Source of the DNA: Xiphydria camelus
Taxonomy: Eukaryota > Arthropoda > Insecta > Hymenoptera > Xiphydriidae
DNA: 64,000 nt
Assembly (NCBI GenBank): GCA_963678675.1
Contig: OY783195.1
Coordinates: forward strand, 8,504,001-8,568,000
Direction of reading: 5' to 3'
Under the pieces are notes generated by a model. The model had not been told where the DNA came from, made no database searches, and saw only the letters and a program-made list of their open reading frames with translations. How positions within the stretch are numbered: the first letter of the stretch is position 1; every line of letters starts with the position of its first letter. Made by a program: the position numbers and the translations under genes. This document shows, one piece after another, positions 34,688 to 45,772 of this stretch.

Positions 34688-35159
34688 ACTGTTGTCACCA
34701 CTAGAGTATAGGTACAGTGCGTACGGTGTTCCAACAGAAATCGGACGCAGTTGCTGACTAGAGTCAAATTTCGCACATGCGCACTACGTACAAATCACCA
34801 ACTGTCGGGAATTTGTCCCGGATTCTCTGCAGGAACAAACCTATAATGTATTTATTTTTTAGTACGCTCTTACCCCACTTTACCTTACTTATTTATATTA
34901 TTGATGTGTAAACATCTATGCTATGGCTCTGTGGTAGGACCTTCCTGGGAAATTGAGCGTCAGACATAAGCCATGTAGATGTGACTGCGTCAGTGTATGT
35001 GTGGCGCTACTGCGCATACTATTCGCGCAAGCTGGATTATCTCAACGGGAAAACATTTTAGAGAAAAATGTTTAATATAAAACTTTAAGGATTTCCCTTG
35101 GCTACCCAGTGGTCGTATTGATTTGACCTTGGCCGTGACCTTTAAGGTAATATCAAATG
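34688..35159. other. no gene seen
   Basis: Unassigned sequence leading into the minisatellite. Confidence 0.5.
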
Positions 35160-36050
35160 CCTTCCTAAACCGTTCATCCGATTGCGATGAAACTTTGGGG
35201 AATGGTTGGACGCATGCTCGCGAAGGTTTCTGAGTTAGTAAATCTTATACAGGGTGTTCAAAAAGTACCGGTACTGATGATTATTATGCCTTCCTAAACC
35301 GTTCATCCGATTGCGATGAAAAGTTGGGGAATGGTTGGACGCATGCTCGCGAAGGTTTCTGGGTTAGTAAATCTTATACAGGGTGTTCAAAAAGTACCGG
35401 TACGGATGATTATTATGCCTTCCAAAACCGTTCATCCGATTGCGACGAAAATTTTGGGGAACAGTTGGACGCATATCCGCGAAGGTTTCTGAGTTAGTAA
35501 ATCTTATACAGGGTGTTCAAAAAGTACCGGTACGGATGATTATTATGCCTTCCTAAACCGTTCATCCGATTGCGATGAAAATTTGGGGAACAGTTGGACG
35601 CATATCCGCGAAGGTTTGAGTTAGTAAATCTTATACAGGGTGTTCAAAAAGTACCGATATGGATGTTTATTATGCCTTCCTAAACCGTTCATCCGATTGC
35701 GATTAAACTTTGGGGAATGGTTGGACGCATGCCCGCGAAGGTTTCTGAGTTAGTAAATCTTATAAAAGGTGTTCAAAAAGTACCGGTACTGATGATTATT
35801 ATGCCTTCCTAAACCGTTCATCCGATTGTGATGAAAAGTTGGGAAATGGTTGGACGCATGCCCGCGAAGGTTTCTGAGTTAGTAAATCTTATACAGGATG
35901 TTCAAAAAGTACCGGTACGGATGATTATTATGCCTTCCTAAACCGTTCATCCGATTGCGATGAAAATTTGGGGAACAGTTGGACGCATATCCGCGAAGGT
36001 TTCTGAGATAGTAAATCTTATTCAGGGTGTTTAAAAAGTCGAACTATACT
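35160..36050. repeat. minisatellite, seven units of about 129 bp
   Basis: CGTTCATCCGATTG begins at 35171, 35300, 35429, 35559, 35686, 35815 and 35944. The units share ACGCATATCCGCGAAGGTTT and ACAGGGTGTTCAAAAAGTAC, with a few point changes each. Non-coding. Confidence 0.95.
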
Positions 36051-36672
36051 TGACCTAAATTTGACCTCCGCTGGCAATAAAGGTAACATGAAAAAAATGG
36101 TCAAGGACACATTTGAACGTGAAAAAAATTAGTTTGACCTTGATATAACCTTGAAGGTCATGGTCAAGGTCAAATCCAATATGATCATTGCGTAGCCCGG
36201 GAAAAATACTAAAAGTTTTGTATTAAAAATGTATTTAAACAATGGTGGACGGACAAAATCAATCCACAATCTACTCGTGCGAAGCCGGGACGGGCTGCTA
36301 GTAAGTTATAAATCTAATATAATAATAATAAATATTTTATTATAGAAAAAAATCAAACTTCTTTATGTCGAACTACGACGTCATATTCCCCAATTAAACT
36401 CGGACCGCAGATAATTGTAAGATGTTTACACATCCTCCGTGAGTACAACGGCACTCACACCTTTTTCTTTCATATGTATTAAAATTTACATTTATCTTGT
36501 GTAGTATTAGTTTCCCATTAAAACATCAGTTAGGAGACTTAGGCCTGGTGGGAAACTATTCTCCCAGTACGACTTAAAGGGTTAAAGTACTATTTTGCAG
36601 TTGCTTATTATCGTAAATAATAGTAACATTTAGATGGAAAAAGATTTCAACTCTTGTACTCCCGGTGTCACT
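36051..36672. other. possible LINE 3' end; otherwise no gene
   Basis: After TTGACCTT-rich sequence, 36275-36345 reads CGTGCGAAGCCGGGACGGGC, then a CTAGT and an ATAATAATA tail. This resembles, from memory, 3' ends of RTE-type LINEs in insects. No reverse transcriptase is present. Confidence 0.35.
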
Positions 36673-36855
36673 GATTCTGTCGTTGGTGACTTTTTAAAAT
36701 GTCATTTTTAAACATACTAGTCAATGAATAATTAATTCTCATGTTCTCGTTAGTTATGGCGGTGTTTGCCTTGGGTAATGAAGCCATGAGAATTGATTGA
36801 TCATTGGTTAATACGTTTAAAAATAACAGTTTAAAAAGTCACCAGCAACGGAATC
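36673..36855. mobile_element. MITE family A, uninterrupted copy
   Basis: The ends are GATTCTGTCGTTGGTGAC and complement. The full length is about 183 bp. It serves as the empty-site reference for 34041-34463. Confidence 0.85.
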
Positions 36856-37946
36856 CATGACGCCGGTTTTAGTAAGTATACACAGTCGCTTGTCGATCGC
36901 GTACAGGTTTTCAATTAGTCGTTACTAAGATGATGACCTTATTCAGCTCATGTGATTCCCCAAGGGGCATTCAATGTTTATTGATTGAAATTGAACATTG
37001 CATAAGTGGAATGATTGCCTGTTGAACAATTCCATCCACTGAATATGATGATTAATAGTGGACCTAGGAGCAATTGATTCATTAACATAAACAATGCTCA
37101 ATTTCCGAATCACATTTCTTAAGTTCAATATAAATTGGGACTTTTTATATCTTAACGCGTTCAATACGCATGTCGGCTTTGGACAGAATTTATGCGTATA
37201 AAGAAGTACTAAGAGAAATATTGGAACTTAGAAGAGAAAAATGGGAAGATTAGAATGATCAGAAACACATTCTATATACCACATTATCGGTATCTCTTGT
37301 TCTTTATAATATGAAGTCAGAATATAAACCATCCATAACTCTTTTTCATCCCTTTAATGCCAAAGTCATTACCCAGCTATAAGAACCATTTGACCTCATC
37401 ATGGTTACACCACATCACAGTTCTCATGTACAAAATGTAAATGAAAGATCTAAAATAGGATTTATTTTCAAATATTCTGAAGCTTAAATTTCTAAATTTA
37501 AGGCCTAGCCTTGAAATACGTTCCTTTAATTCATTTTTTGGACATGAACACTGTGGGATCGCATTAGTTTATTTATTAACTGTACGCGTTCACCCATACT
37601 ATTGTTTACAGTGTTGTCTTATTTTTTGCTGACTCTACATGACTAAAATATGTACCGTTATGGAAGAAGTTCTTTTGAAGATACATACGCAATATTCATG
37701 AGATGCCCCTTCTATAACCCTTAGAATCATAGGGGCCGTTGATAAGGATTATCTTTTCAGAAATTTTATTGTCGAGTTAAATAGAGCGCTACACCATGTT
37801 TCCAATATTTTCCGTTTTTTGTAAATAAATATTTCATTTCGCGTGGCCCAAAAGGGTTAAGCAATGAACGTGATGCGTACGTCGAATACTTTTCATTCTT
37901 TCCGTACAAATAATATTCCACTGCTTAATATATTTCCGGTAAATAT
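36856..37946. other. no gene seen
   Basis: AT-rich sequence without a recognisable coding or repeat signal. Confidence 0.5.
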
Positions 37947-38536
37947 CCCAGGTAGCACACTGACGTGAGAATAACGTCTCAGACGTCATTTTTTGGTTAG
38001 TATAGGGTTTCAGACGTCAGTTGTCATAATATTAACGTCGCAAGGGCGTCATATTTACGACGTACCTTGGACGTCAAAATTCAACGTCTTTTTGACGGAA
38101 CTTTTCCGTCATTTTTAATGACGAACGAGACTTCGTACAAGATAAATACTTTGAAAGAAGTGAAAATTATTTAAAGCAGGAATATAGTTGAAACGAGAAG
38201 CGCGTATTGCAATTAATGTACCGTGGGTAATAGGCGCTCGGTGACAAGCCTGACATTCTCCGATGTCCATCGAGTCATCTTTTTACGAACAGGACACGAG
38301 CTAGATCCTCTTCGGTTGCACCTGTACGAGATGATATGTCAGAAAATCGTGAGTCTTCATGAAAATCTTCTAACCAACTCGTTCTGCAGTAATACGTAAT
38401 ATCACTGGAAGTTGAAGCAACAGTTATTGGCAAAAATCGGACACCGATTTTTAAACACTTGGGGAATCTCATCGAAGAAACCCGAATGATTATTTCTTAT
38501 CACTTCTACACATTATTCATCATCATTTACAAATTA

Positions 38537-39428
38537 GAGGAAAGTCGCCTAATTTCGGATGGTTTCCTAATTTCGGATAGTAGACTAACTCGAGCGCCAT
38601 CTGAAGTTATAAACAAAAACCTCGATATATGCGAAGAAAAAGGTCATACCAAGAACATGCTATCATATGGTGATGATATTATCACTCTCCGTTAGATGGC
38701 AGTGCTTTCTGTCTAAATTGAGAGTTGGAGTTTTGTGTCGCGTTAAGTTCGAGCCTCGATTACCTTTAAAAAAAAGTAATTTTCTAAATTTGTGATTGTG
38801 TTCTAGGTACGTTAAGATATCACTTTATATATTTACTAGTTCAAAATTGAATCAAATTGAAGAATTAAAATTTCACAATGTCATAATCTCGAAAATAGGA
38901 AGGTGCCTAATTTCGGATAGTCCTACATTATGGCCACCATTCACAGAGTTTAGTAGGTATTAAAGTATTCAACAAGTTCATTTTGTTTTCAGGTTAGAAT
39001 GCAGAGAAATAACAAAAAACATAGACAGTGGGATCCAAATCAAATGAAACAGGCTATTAATGCGGTCAGAGCGAAAGAAATGGGATATTTTAAAGCATCC
39101 AAGTTATTTTCTGTTCCAAATCAACTTTGAAAGATTATATCAAGAAAGAAGATCAAACTGCGGAGCAGTTGCTTAACATACCTATTGGTAGAAAACCAGT
39201 ACGTACCCCGGAAATGTAGGAATCTTTTTTTCAATGGATCAGATACGTTTTAAATTGAATAACGCTTATTTTCTTACCAAAATGTTTATAATAAAATTAT
39301 TTTCATAATAGAACTTAATAATAAACAGTAGTGTGGTTATTTATTTCCCCCAAAAAATCTAAAAAAGATATATTTAGTAAGTTTTGGGTAAACAGAAAAA
39401 TGGTATCCGAAATTAGGCGACTTTCCTC
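38537..39428. mobile_element. 892-bp pogo-like element with TA duplication
   Basis: TA lies on both sides. The ends are GAGGAAAGTCGCCTAATTTC and exact complement. CCTAATTTCGGATA occurs four times. It contains a broken psq-type helix-turn-helix exon. Confidence 0.8.
38999..39219 (+). pseudogene. pogo-type transposase N-terminus (psq helix-turn-helix), frameshifted
   Basis: An acceptor-like tttcag precedes the ATG at 38999. The first frame reads QWDPNQMKQAINAVRAKEMG then YFKASKLFSVP, the classic psq/CENP-B N-terminal helix-turn-helix, and hits a stop. The second frame resumes with STLKDYIKKEDQ and ends at EM-stop. The DDE domain is absent. The frame break is a small indel near 39118. Confidence 0.7.
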
Positions 39429-40077
39429 TACCGATTTCGAGGTTAGATGCTTCGATCTCCCGAATTGACAGCTACCGGGAGATCAGACGTTTGACACTTT
39501 TCGCTCTACTCGTAAGACCGCAGCGCACTCTCCCGAAACCAATTCTAACTATTTAATGACTAGAGCACCGACCCAACCACTTCCGGCCAAATGTCAGGGA
39601 ACTCCAAAAAATGGGGCTTCTCCGCGGACATACGGTATAGGGAGTTGAAAATTTATTTGTGAATAAATGGACAAAAATTGTAATTTGTTCAATTATTAAA
39701 TCAATAAATTATTTCATTTCGTGTCTCCAGAATATGTTGAGCAAGTTATAAACTATACTGTTTATTAAAAAACACAGATTATTAAAGTAAATGAAAGACA
39801 ATCAATTAATGTAGGATGAATAAGTATTCATATAAAATTATTTATTTATTAATGTCAATTTGCGTCTATGCGAGAATATTTATCAAAAGATACAATCATG
39901 AATTTAGAAAATTACAATTTAGAAAAATGTGGAGAAAAGGATAATACAATTATAAAATCTTATTTATTCAAGCTCTTTCTTATTGACAGGAAAAGCAACA
40001 TACATTTATTCATCAAACTCCATATGAACATCAATAGTAATAATAGTGTCAACCACAGGAGCTTGCAGCAGATAAGG
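39429..40077. other. no gene; fragment of family B
   Basis: A short piece, CCGCGGACATACGGTATA near 39626, matches the tip of the family B foldback. The rest is AT-rich and unassigned. Confidence 0.45.
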
Positions 40078-40150
40078 ACTCGAGAACACCGACCGATCAA
40101 CGAAGTTAAGCAGCAAAAAGTGCGGACAGTAGTTGAATGGGTGACCGCTC
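40078..40150 (+). pseudogene. 5S rRNA-derived fragment
   Basis: GAGAACACCGACCGATCAAC followed by GAAGTTAAGCAGC and then AGTTGAATGGGTGACCGCT follows the order of 5S rRNA (TTCTCGTCCGATCACCGAA, TTAAGCAGC, TGGGTGACCGC) including the pol III control region. The 5' and 3' ends do not extend to a full 5S gene. A 5S-derived SINE or pseudogene. Confidence 0.7.
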
Positions 40151-40534
40151 ACGATGAAAAAGTATACGTCAGACCTAACCTTTTATGCGGCGTTTACAGG
40201 CTGCCACTGCCGCTGCCACTCGCGCTGCCCACTTCTCTGCCCTAAATATTTCTACGGCAGCCCCGTTTGCAGGCTGCCGCTGCCACTCGCGCTGCTCACT
40301 TCCCTGCTAGACCTATAGCCAAGTGGCAAATAAGTTACCTCATCGGGATACAAGATTTGAGTTTTTATAGTAAAAGTACCACATATATGTAGCAAAAAAC
40401 CAACCGTCTGCCGGGGCTTAATGGTCAATTTCTTAAAATTTGTTTGAGGATAAAATTTAGATATAAAAATAAAAATAGATTATTTATTTGAGAAAAAAAA
40501 GTTTGAAACAAAACTTGTAGCGAATTATATTCTC

Positions 40535-40695
40535 TATAATTGTCATAATGACTACTTTTTGCCTAGGAGGCGCTGGAAAGAAGATAATGCAAAGAACCCA
40601 GGTGCGTTATGAGGTTCAGTGCATTATCTTCTTTCCAGGGCCTCCTAGGTAAAAAGTAGTTATTATGTGACAATTATAGAGATATAATTCTCTAC
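40535..40695. repeat. hairpin with arms of about 70 bp
   Basis: TAATTGTCATAATGACTACT ... CTGGAAAGAAGATAATGCA is complementary to 40620-40690. Confidence 0.8.
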
Positions 40696-40699
40696 AAGT

Positions 40700-42330
40700 T
40701 TTGAAGTGAAACTTCTTTGCTGAGGGTACTAAAAGCGCGCTCGATGCAACGAAAAACCGTAACGAAACCCACACACTCCAGCGCTACCGTATGTGCCTCA
40801 CTCATACACCACTCTCGACTCTGCCCCATCCCACCACTCTCCACCCTTCTCCATTTCATCGCTCACGACCGAACACTGTCTACTAACTGTTAGCAGCCAT
40901 GTGTCGACTTTGCGAGGCTGGATCGCGAGGCCGCCGCGCGAGCTAGCCTCGCAAAATATGTATTCCCCCTCGCAAAGGGGACTTCTACGTCATTTCTTAC
41001 CGATCACTATTATCGCAACTTAAGTAACGCGTTAATCTAGATCTAATCTGTACATCGGTCGCAACGGCGAGCCGGGCGGTATGTCTCGGTGCATGTAGGT
41101 TGCGAATGCGTTCGCAGTCCCTCACATTTCCCTTAAAACAACCTCGCAGTGTATCTCATTATAAACCACGGCTACATCACGGAATTACTGCATCTCTTTG
41201 AATCCAATATAATCACCAGTAACCCAGATAGAAAAGTTCCTCCAGAATTGCGGTACAATGCCACGGTAGAAATATCAGGTTCTACCGAGACGACGTGCTT
41301 CAACAAGGTCTGCATCAACTTTGGCGGTATATTGGCGGCACTGCACTAATCCTGTAGCACTTTTCTATCTGGGAATATTGTGAGTGCAGTGTTAAATTAT
41401 TTCAACTAACCCCGATACGGTTTAAATCCACCTCTCCACGTTTTCGGTCACTAGTCGTGTCACGCAGTAGTGTCTTCCAGATTTACGACCCCGAGGAGAT
41501 CTACTCTTCATCGCACCTGTTATAGTTATTAACTTGAAACTGAAGAATAAATGAAGCAAAAATCAATCGCTGTTTAGAGACTGTGCAGAGGGGGTCTGGT
41601 TTGTATTTCTCGAGAGGGTTTCTTGGGACGATTAAGGTTATTGTTTAGGTATATTATGAGACGACGCAGTGTCGCACCGCCACTAAGAGGACTGTTCGGG
41701 CTCACCATAAATCTAGCGTTTAGGATCCTTTCTTTGTCGTATCCGTAAGATGATATGAGAAGCCAGACTAGAGGGCACAGAGTTAGTTGTGAGTTGTTTG
41801 TATTTCGTTTGTTGCATTTTTAGTTTTCCAGATTTTACCACGTCAAGTGGCCGGCCATACGGAGCTCGTGTAGTCTGCGATCGGAGTCGCGACCTTTCTC
41901 GAGTAACCATCGTGCATTACTGTGCATTATTTTGTGTGTGTGTGTGGATGTGTAATAACATTATTATGGCAAAAACAGGAAAACAACGGGCAAATGAGTT
42001 TCGTGACAGGAGACGTGTAAAGAAAGTGATAACGAAAGCGATGACGAAAGCGATGACGAAGGCAATAGCTAAAACTGGTACAGAACGAAGTCGAGAATCG
42101 AGAAAGAGATTTAAATTAAGAGGCCGACATACCAGGCCCACTAGTTTCTCCTGCGGGGCAGCGGTGAGACGAGGTAATGTCAAAACGCTAGAAGGGGGTG
42201 GAGCTACGCGAGGTTAGCGATGTTGCCGAATGCATGCAGTGTGGACACGGTCCGGTTAGGTTAGGTCTTACGCCGGCCTCAGTGGCGAGAGCATGGCTCG
42301 CTCCCGTTTAGACCGGGATACCGCGTCGCG
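40700..42330. other. interior of the 4.1-kb element, no confident gene
   Basis: 40969-41070 repeats 15135-15240. A 150-bp MITE with CCCAGATAGAAAAGT ends lies at 41223-41371. A lysine/arginine-rich frame at 41789-42217 comes from a short CGAAAGCGATGA tandem and is not convincing. Confidence 0.45.
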
Positions 42331-43111
42331 CGCGCGTTCCAAGTGTCTCCGGGATTGGCGTACGTCATGTCACCAATGCTTTGATAGCGCAACGGTTAAG
42401 TTGCCGGGCTGGGGGTCTCGATGTCGCGGGTTCAATTCTTGTTGGGATTTTTTTTTTATTAACTTTTTTCATTCGATTACAACCTTTTCTTGTTATAGAA
42501 AGTGGTTTACATTATCGAATAAAATAAGAGTTTCAATTTTTTTCATAGTTTTACGTTATTTTCTTCCTCGTTGAAGTGAACCAATATTATTAGAAAGAAC
42601 AGTTGGAAGCATCGTTGCATTTTTTATTCTTACATTTCGTCATGGGAATTTTTGGCTGCCGAAGATTTTATACACGATTTTTTGGATAATAATTGTCGAA
42701 AAAACATTTGAAACACACCGTATTTTGACACCATGAACATTTGACGAATGGAACTTTGCCACACGCACATTTACACTTTAAAAGCGTTATGGGAAAGCAA
42801 ATTTCATTGACATTTTCGAAAAACGGCCTGGTTGGCAATAATATTGGTTCACCTCAACGAGGAAGAAAAAATAACGTAAAACTATAAAAACAATTGAAAC
42901 TTTTATTTTATTCGATAATGTAAACCACTTTCTATAACAAGAAGGGATTGTATAATCGAATGAAAAAAGTTAATAAAAAAAAAAACCCGACAAGACTTGA
43001 ACCCGCGACATCGAGACTCCCAGCCCGGCAACTCAACCGTTGCGCTATCGAAGCATCGGTAACATTATGCACGCCAATCCCGAAGACACTTGGAACACGC
43101 GCGCGACGCTA
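42331..43111. mobile_element. tRNA-like palindromic element
   Basis: The arms begin GCGTCGCGCGCGCGTTCCAA and run inward through a tRNA-like block, then a T-rich run, TTACATTATCGAATAAAATA, and GAACCAATATTATT near the centre. The right arm is complementary over about 300 bp. Both arms carry a box A/box B-like pair. Confidence 0.8.
42378..42446 (+). pseudogene. tRNA-like sequence (plus arm)
   Basis: ATAGCGCAACGGTTAAGTTG resembles box A and the D arm. GCGGGTTCAATTCTTG resembles box B and the T arm. No convincing acceptor or anticodon stem forms, so it is tRNA-derived and not a working tRNA gene. Its mirror copy on the minus strand lies at about 42990-43059. Confidence 0.6.
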
Positions 43112-43796
43112 TTCCAAGAAGTTTTCAAGACAAAATCGATTTGACATCTGCCGGGGTCCCCTTGTGAGATACGCCCTTACGTGATAAGACCGACGATATT
43201 CTGCTATTCGTGGCGGAGACAAATCTGACAACCCCGCAGTCCGTACGTAGTGAAGACGCTAGATGGAAGCATTACTCGGCTGATAAAAGTAGACGAGTAA
43301 TAGGTTTGAAATAAAGGTTTTCTGCAATGGGCTTTCAGAAATCTTTCGTGCAAAAGGTGGTAGTACCTTGTACAAGGTTTATTTTAGGGTCCCATAGAAG
43401 AATTCATTTCAATACTTTGATTGTTTCCGCGTTTACAACTTGCAAAATATAGGTATATTTGTGAGGTCGCCGATGGATTACAACAAAGAAATTTATTTAT
43501 TTTTTTCTATAGGGCCCTAGATTTATGTTTTTTAAGTGTGGTGGCGAAAAGTACAAAAGGTTCTTATGCACCATGTTGGAATTATCGCTTTACAGCCGCG
43601 ACAACTTTTCGGGCGTTTCCAGACGGGGTGTGTCGGCCTCTTAACACAATCAAATAGTGGTGTATCTGATAATAATCAACACCATTCCAAACCAATGAAG
43701 AATGCAGAAGATTTTCAAGTTCAAGAACATGATATTCCTTACACTGCATTTCATGCACATAAAAAAAACAAAACGTGTGACCGCCACACGCGGAAG
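43112..43796. other. no gene seen
   Basis: Unassigned interior of the 4.1-kb element. Confidence 0.4.
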
Positions 43797-43952
43797 AAGT
43801 AACTTCGATACCAGTTTCTCTGAATTTGATTCCGGTGGGATTAGTTTCAATTGGCTCTACGAAGAAGCATTATAAAAGACTTGTATAGAGCCAAATGAAA
43901 CTAATACCATCGGAATCAAATTCAGAGAAACTGGTATCGAAGTTTCACTTCT
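43797..43952. repeat. hairpin with arms of about 65 bp
   Basis: GAAGTAACTTCGATACCAGT ... TTGGCTCTA is complementary to 43890-43952. Confidence 0.8.
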
Positions 43953-44521
43953 TTTGTTTGAAACTTTTTTTCTCAAAAAAATATTAAGAAGTCGACCATT
44001 GAGCCCCGGCAGACGGTCGGTTTTTGCTACATATATGTGGTACTTTTACTACAAAAACTCAAATCTTGTGCCCCGATGAGGTAACTTATTTGCCACTTCG
44101 CCGTAGGTCTAGCAGGGAAGTGAGCAGCGCGAGTGGCAGCGGCAGCGGTAGCCTGTAAACGGGGCTGCTGTAGAAATATTTAGGGCAGGGAAGTGGGCAG
44201 CGCGAGTGGCAGCGGCAGTGGCAGTCTGTAAACCCCGCATAAACGCAGCATTAGGACCGTCATTTTTTACGTCATCACAACGTATGGCAGAACGTCATTA
44301 TGACGTGATTTTTCTGACGTCGTGTTGATGTGCAATAAGACCGTCTGCGACGTTAAAATGACGTCATATTTTTCGTCATCTAACGTCAGAACTGACCTTC
44401 AAAAAATGTCATTTCGACGTTAGTGTGCTACCTGGGATGGTAGATATTTTTATACGTAGGTTCGTAACCTTAACTTTTCACGGAATATTCCTTTCTGAAA
44501 TAATCATAAAGTGCCAATATA

Positions 44522-45772
44522 CACTACGCAACAAAATTATCGCAACAACTTATTTTACTCTAAAAATTGTCAAACTTCGGAAGCCGTAGCACAGCGAAAA
44601 ATCATCATATCCCTATCTTTTTTTTTTAAATTAAAGCTTAAAATCTCAGCTTTACTATCCCAAAGCTTATTTTTCGATTTAAAGCACCGAGAGATTAAGT
44701 GACCCTGAAAATCAAGGTCATCTTTTGAAACTTAAAAATTTGCAAAGTTTGCGCATTGACACGGAGTTACAAATTTTTTTTTCAAATTCTGATCACAGAA
44801 AATGAAAGTTCAACTCTTTACCTTTAATTTAAAAAAAATTTTTTTATTTTCCGATTTTTCTACGCCATTCTACAGCGTTTTAAATAAAAAAACTGAAAAT
44901 CCCGTTTTTTTCCCGGAAAATACCGCCAGCATTAGCATTACCCGATACGTACCGCGAGGAGGTTGCTGGTCGGACTTTACGCATCATCTTGGCCCTGAAA
45001 AGGGCCGATTATGTAATCCATGTGTCAAATTAGGGACCCCGTGGTTTGTCACTTCCGCAGTATTTTCTGACTCCAAACCCTATTTGACTAATGCCATAGC
45101 GGATAAAAAAGTAAGAGCAATTAATATCGCGTGTTGCCACCTCGGCGTCGAATAACTTCTCTTAAACACTCTTGCATGTTAATGCATGCTCTCTCTCTGA
45201 TAGAATTTTGAGATATCTGATGCCAGATTTCATTTAGAGCTCTCTCAAGCTCTTGGAGGTTGGTAGGAGGCCTCTCCAAGTTGCGTCAACCCCTACCCAT
45301 CGTGTCCCATACATGTTCAATAGGATTTAAGTCTGGACTGTTAGAGGGATGAGGCAGTAACTGTATATTGTTTACTTGCAAGTAATCACGAGTTATTTTC
45401 AGTTTTTTATTTAAAACGCTGTAGAATGGCGTAGAAAAATCGGAAAGTAAATTTTTTTTAAAAAATTAAAGGTAAAGAGTTGATCTTTCATTTTCTGTGA
45501 CCAGAATTTGAAAAAAAATTTTTGTAACTCCGTGTCAATGCGCAAACTTTGCAAATTTTTAAGTTTCAAAAGATGACCTTGATTTTCAGGGTCACTTAAT
45601 CTCTCGGTGCTTTAAATCGAAAAATAAACTTTGGGATAGTAAAGCTGAGATTTTAAGCTTTAATTAAAAAAAAAAGATAGGGATACGATGACTTTTCGCT
45701 GTGCTACGGGCTTCCGAAGTTTGACAATTTTTAGAGTAAAATAAGTTGTTGCGATAATTTTGTTGCGTAGTG
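44522..45772. mobile_element. 1,251-bp Tc1-like element, deleted, with long inverted arms
   Basis: TA lies on both sides. The ends are CACTACGCAACAAAATTATC and exact complement. The arms of about 370 bp are complementary, and a transposase C-terminal relic lies between them. Confidence 0.85.
45121..45410 (-). pseudogene. Tc1-like transposase C-terminus
   Basis: The frame reads DYLQVNNIQLLPHPSNSPDL then NPIEHVWDTMGRG, an in-frame TGA, then RNLERPPTNLQELERALNEI and a terminal GGNTRY-stop. PDLNPIEHVWD is the third catalytic block of Tc1 enzymes, and G-G-x-T-R-Y is their usual end. The N-terminal half and first aspartate region are deleted. Confidence 0.8.

Larger units (their letters stand above)
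40175..44255. mobile_element. 4.1-kb element with terminal inverted repeats of about 330 bp
   Basis: The left arm (CGTTTACAGGCTGCCACTGC ... CACATATATGTAGCAAAAAA ... CCGTCTGCCGGGGCT) is complementary to 43930-44255. GCTGCCGCTGCCACTCGCGC words repeat in each arm. Inside lie a hairpin, a tRNA-like palindrome and unassigned sequence. No transposase is seen. Confidence 0.75.
37947..44436. mobile_element. 6.5-kb element with CCCAGGTAGCACA ends and GACGTC-rich subterminal arrays
   Basis: CCCAGGTAGCACACTGACGT at the left is answered by the complement ending at 44436. AT lies on both outer sides, possibly a 2-bp duplication. Both ends (37960-38130 and 44265-44425) carry many ACGTC/GACGT words. The interior is filled by other insertions (38537-39428, 40175-44255). 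The superfamily is unknown, with no transposase. Confidence 0.6.

Noticed and set aside
35160..36050. CRISPR-like array
   Set aside because: The repeats are contiguous 129-bp units without spacers, in animal DNA.
41789..42217. Basic 142-aa protein with TKAMTKAMTKAIAKT repeats
   Set aside because: The repeat comes from a short DNA tandem. There is no domain, splice or conservation signal.
42378..42446. Functional tRNA gene
   Set aside because: No matching acceptor stem and no clean anticodon stem. Only box-like sequence remains.
44802..45155. 117-aa plus-strand frame
   Set aside because: It lies opposite the Tc1 transposase relic and across an inverted arm. No domain.
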